NCBI GenBank assembly: GCA_014549065.1
Contig: JACDOX010000016.1
Coordinates: 4,751,803 to 4,815,802 of the forward strand
Direction of reading: 5' to 3'
Source: Cardinalis cardinalis
Lineage: Eukaryota; Chordata; Aves; Passeriformes; Cardinalidae
Length of the DNA: 64,000 nt
The position numbers were made by a program, and so were the translations under genes. Below, one piece after another: positions 59,756-64,000 of the stretch. Every line of letters begins with the position of its first letter. Within the stretch, counting starts at the first letter, position 1. Below the pieces are notes generated by a model, which saw only the letters and a program-made list of their open reading frames with translations, had not been told where the DNA came from and ran no database searches.

Positions 59756-62700
59756 GCATGGATTTATTTCACCTTTTTGTGATCAGCTAAAATGAAAATG
59801 TTTATTAGCTGCCTGTTGCTATTACTTTCACAGTTATGAAGTGGCCTTTGCATTACAATCAGTTGCTTTGGCTCCTATTGTTTTTGAAGTTAAGGTTGTA
59901 CAGGCTGAGACTGTGCAGGCAGTGACAGATATTTGTTTGCTGCAAAGCCATTTGCTTGGTTTCCAGCTACACCATCATGCCTATTCAACAATATCCCCTC
60001 TTCCCCTGCGTTTCATCATCCCTACACCCTTAAACATCACAGCACAACCCCAGACTTGTTTTTTGCAAGAATTCTCCTTCTGTGTATAAAATTAATCAGC
60101 AAAACCAGAAAGGGAGTAACCCCTGGCAACCCCCCATGAACCCCCACTTCTGGCAGGTTTTTCTCTGATGGATGCCATGTGGGGTTTAGTTTGCAAGCAC
60201 ACACAGCATCTTAGTGATGGATGAGCCTCCCATCCCTCNCACAGTGGTGGGGTTGGTGTTACAGGGCAGTGCAGTCACAGGCACTGGGCTCTGCAGTGTN
60301 GTGGAAAGAGTCTTTTTCTGCACCCAGCAGAAGGTGCACAGAGAAGGTGATGGCATTTTCTGTGTCTCTGCTTGGGGGGAGCAGCAAAACCCCATTTGAG
60401 AACTGATAATGGCAGTGTGGCCACAGCAGGGCTGCCTGTGAGTTGAGCTTGTGAAGGAAATGGCATCACTTTCTTCTTAGGGCAGCAGCTGAGAAGGGCC
60501 TGGGGCTGTGAGTGCTGCAGAGGCAGCCAGAGAGGGTGTTCATTGCAAACACCATCAGCTGGGCCATCCTTCCCCAGGGTGCCACCCAGCCCTGGAGGTC
60601 ATGGGTTTGGAGTGGGGGACAGTGGGCCAACATCAGACCTGGATTAACTGTGGTGGGTGTTCCTGGGGTTGGATATCTCTGAGTCTGGCCTAGGAACACC
60701 CCCCATCATGGGGTGTCTGGGAAACCATCCAGCAACCACACAAGTGCCCATGCCACAGGGTAGAGGCAACTGCATTAGAATGGACAGTTTTCTGCCTGCT
60801 TCAGAAGGTAAAACATGGCAAAAATTACAAAAACAGGGACTGCAAAGATTCCTGCATGCAAAACGGTCATGGAGTGGACAGCCATGGTGCAGCTTGGGGC
60901 CCTTCCACCTTAAAGGCTCTGGGTGTTGGCAGGCTCCCACCCGTGGCTGGTGCACCCTGCTCTGCCTGGGCACAGCCTGATACTGCTGGTTATCTCCCTG
61001 GGACAAGGAGCCCAAGGTACTGGAGGGGAGATGTTTGTACCAAGGCATTTCCAGCTNGTGCAGTGCTCACACCTCTGCCTTGCTGTGTGCCAGAACCCTG
61101 TGACAGCAGCACTGGCACTGCTGGTGGAGCTGCAGAGCTGGTGTCACCAGTGCCATCCCAGTTCTGCAGTAGTGGCCACTGCTAGCAAACCAAAACTCAT
61201 GACCAATATTGCAATGGGTCTCACAGACACCATGGGAACTGCTAGGAGTGAACCTGGCTGTAGCCATCCCTCACTGACCTGATCTGGAGCAGAGTTGTTA
61301 CAGGTGGCTGCACCTTATTTGTCTTAACTGCTCCTTAAAGCCTGANCCCAGGAGCCACAGCATGGGCTCAGACCCACACGGCACTGAGAGCAGGGAGAGC
61401 ACATTCCCCATGGCAATAAATGCAGTTGAGAACTGAAGTCACCATGGCTGGAGTTCTCCACCATCCCTGTCACAGCACAAGCTGTGGTGGTGGTCACCCT
61501 GCCCCTGGGCAGCTCTGCACAGGGATGGTGACAGGGAAAACTGGCATTTTCCTGTCCCTTTCCCAGGCAGCACAGGCAGCTGCTGCCGTGGGCATGGCCT
61601 CCAAGGTTTTGGTGTGCACAGGCATGGCAGAGCAGGCCCTGGGCAGCCAGGCAGACACAGAAATGGAAACTCTGGCCTTCCCTGAGGAACAGTGCAGCTC
61701 CAGGCCAGCCCCCACATGCCTCTGTGTCCCAGTGTAAGAGACAGATGCCTTCTGCTTCTTGAGACTATATACATAGATGTGTCCTCAAGCTATATATAGA
61801 TACACATTACAGAGATAAAAATCTTTTATACAGATAGAGATCTGCTTGCTTTTCAGTTCCAGCATGTACTGTTCCACTGGCAGCCCCTCAGGGCTGGGAG
61901 TCTTTCAGATGGGCTGTGAAGTGAAGAAGAAGCACGTAAGGAAGGTGTCTGACAGCCTGAGACNTGGGGAGGAGGAGGAGGAGGTGAGCCCTGCCTGAAG
62001 GATGTCCTTGAGCTCTGTCCTGTGTGCCTAACTTGGTGGCACAAACAACAACACATACCAGAAATTCTGGCTTTGATAAATCCAAGTTGGGTTGCTCAGC
62101 CTTNGTAGAAGCAGCCTGGACATCATGGACCTTGGCAGTGGACACTGTGGGCTGGGAACAGGCAAGGGCAGCAGTGATTCTACAGCCAATTTAACATCAG
62201 ACAAAACAGCATGTTCACTGATTTTGTTACCAAGCAGTTGATGGAAAATGCCCTTTATGAGAAAAAATCCAGGTGAATTGCTTTAACTTGAGGGCCTGAG
62301 TCCTGGATTTCCCCTCAGCTTTGCCCAAGGCTCCAGTGGGTAGGAGCTCAGGGGAGCAAAACTTCCACATCCCAAACCATCACNTTTTATTTTGGCTCGG
62401 AAAGCATGCAAATATCTGTCCTTCAAAAGGGCTAGAGAGAATCCTTATCTGCTGTTCACATCATGCGTGGCCTGGTGGCCATCACCCCAACAGCAGAGGG
62501 GAGGAAAAAAGGAAAATTTCACTTTGGTGAAAGAAAGCACTTGGTGCTGGCAAAGACTTTCAGTAGTCNTGGAATATACTTTGTGCTGTGATTGCTTTTT
62601 TAATAACCAGCCATGGTGATGAGCTCCCCCACTTCCTGCTTAAGCAGTAGCCACCAGTGGTGGCTGAGATGGTTTCGGACTCCAGGAAGCCAATAATAAT

Positions 62701-64000
62701 GTCAATAGCTAAGCGCCCATATATAAACATGGAAAAAAGAATTACTGACATTTCTGGCTATTCCAAATTTTAATTTGGTGCAAAAGTCAGATTCTGGGTG
62801 TGCTGATTGTGGAAATCCATCTTTATTTTTTCTCCCTGTCATTTTGTCTTCNCATGTCATGCAAGTTCCCTCCTGAGCTGCCTCTGGTGAGTTGCTCAGC
62901 TCTGAAGGGCAGAGCCCCCCCTCCCCTGTCCTGGGGNGAGCACATTCCTTGTGCTGAGCAGGCAGAACGGGACGGATTTCCTTCGGTGCCATTTCCTGAT
63001 GATTTCTGACTAACTGAGGAGGAAGTTAAACCAAAGAAATGATGAATCTTCTATTTTTTNTTTTAAAAACACTTTAAAAAAGACATCTATTGTTTTGAAC
63101 TGTAAACAGCCTGCCTTGCTGCCCTCTTGCCTGCCTCATCTTCATGGCTGAAATTTACCCCAAAAGCCAGATCAATTTTCTTCTGGGAAGCCTTTACCAT
63201 TCTGGGGGAACTTCATTTGCCAGGGTCAGTACACTGGGTTTGCTCAGTGCTTTAAAATAAATTGTTGATAGTCTGAATGAACATACCCTAAGATATGACT
63301 GAGTCACCTGCTCCTGTGGCCAAGGGCAAATCTCTCAGCCTCTGGATTTTTGGGGCCCCAAGGGGCCTGGGCACAGCCCCGTGGGTGTGGGGCTGTTTGT
63401 CAGGGGAAGCAGCAGCAGCAGCAGGAGGCAGGAGAGGGTCAGTCTGTCCCTGCAGCCCTCCTGGGGCTGCCTGCACCTGGGCACAGCCTGTCACAGCCCC
63501 TGGCTGGGCACGTCCTCAGGCAGCTCAGGTGGGAAGGGGAACAGCTNGGTGTCACTTGGGGCTGGTGGCAGGAAATCAGCTGCATGCCACTGCAGTAGGG
63601 GCACACAAGCCCCACTGGGACTCCTCCTGTAAACTTTGTCTCCCTTTGCCTGATAAGCCTGGCTGCTTCCTGAAAGCCACATTAATGCTAAACAGAGACA
63701 TGGAAGAGTTATGGAGACCTTGGGGATTTAATGAATTCCTGTGTTGCTCAGTCCTCCATGTCTTTCCGTAGAGGAATTCTTACTTTCAGGCTGTATAAAA
63801 GGTTGCACTTACAGCTTGTCCTGAATTTTGATCTGGAAATAAAGGAAAAAGCTCTATTTGCCTTCTGGCACCTCCTCAAGTGCTTGCAGACACCTGCCAG
63901 TGCTGCCTCTATTTGATGTCTTGTCCTTTTCCCTGTTGTGTAACTCTACAAAACACTCTGTGGCTTCCCAGAGAAAACCAAGATGCTGGCAGAGTGACAG

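Larger units (their letters stand above)
55161..64000. other. Distal region without a recognised gene
   Basis: Nearly 9 kb beyond the CR1 cluster have no open frame with a domain I recognise, no splice-consistent coding series and no clear CpG island. It contains a GT/GTCT microsatellite (57390-57440), GA-rich tract (56785-56830), a 70-bp tandem duplication (59621-59755), a possible zinc-finger relic (58888-58990), a GGA run (61966-61982) and a short CAG run (63405-63422). A non-coding transcript cannot be excluded. Confidence 0.45.

Noticed and set aside
60508..61740. Open frames of 60-134 codons on both strands
   Set aside because: Overlapping frames on both strands, no domain, no splice-consistent partners; typical of GC-richer bird intergenic DNA.
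1..64000. CRISPR arrays, operons, tRNA or rRNA genes
   Set aside because: The window is vertebrate nuclear DNA. No spaced identical repeats, cloverleaf-like tRNA or rRNA sequence was seen. Tandem repeats here have no unique spacers.

Overview
This window is vertebrate nuclear DNA, almost certainly from a bird and probably a songbird. It has split genes with GT-AG introns, CpG-island promoters, several 3'-end fragments of CR1 LINEs, and a solo LTR of a type I associate with passerines. There are no bacterial-style operons. Isolated N bases are scattered through the whole window, including inside exons.

Three protein genes could be reconstructed exon by exon, and each gives an open reading frame across all its splice junctions. 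(1) RAB39B, + strand, 55-5377, two coding exons, 213 aa. Its single intron holds a 17-bp G-rich minisatellite and a solo endogenous-retrovirus LTR. (2) VBP1 (prefoldin subunit 3), - strand, 10685-18973, six coding exons, about 194 aa. RAB39B and VBP1 lie tail to tail, as I recall for the human Xq28 pair. (3) A PICALM/AP180-family gene, - strand, 26931-51420, 22 coding exons, about 687 aa with a 24-nt microexon included. It is neither typical PICALM nor typical SNAP91. It looks like an intact third paralogue of this endocytic clathrin adaptor. To my knowledge no such gene lies beside VBP1 in mammals.

Layout. 1-5377: RAB39B promoter end, exons and intron. 5378 to about 8350: probable RAB39B 3' UTR. 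About 8350-9750: gap between converging genes. About 9750-10684: VBP1 3' UTR. 10685-18973: VBP1. 18706-24240: a 2.8-kb tandem duplication (copy A 18706-21497, copy B 21499-24240) that carries the VBP1 promoter, CpG island and first coding exon. It is either a recent segmental duplication or an assembly-retained second haplotype. 24241-26930: downstream flank and probable 3' UTR of the PICALM-like gene. 26931-51420: PICALM-like gene. 51190-52420: its CpG-island promoter. 51990-55160: four CR1 fragments in the same orientation. 55160-64000: no recognisable gene; simple repeats, a short tandem duplication and one possible zinc-finger relic.

RAB39B (vesicle trafficking and autophagy GTPase) and the PICALM-like gene (clathrin adaptor) both belong to membrane traffic. 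VBP1 is a cytosolic chaperone subunit. I see no sign that the genes are functionally coupled beyond their position.
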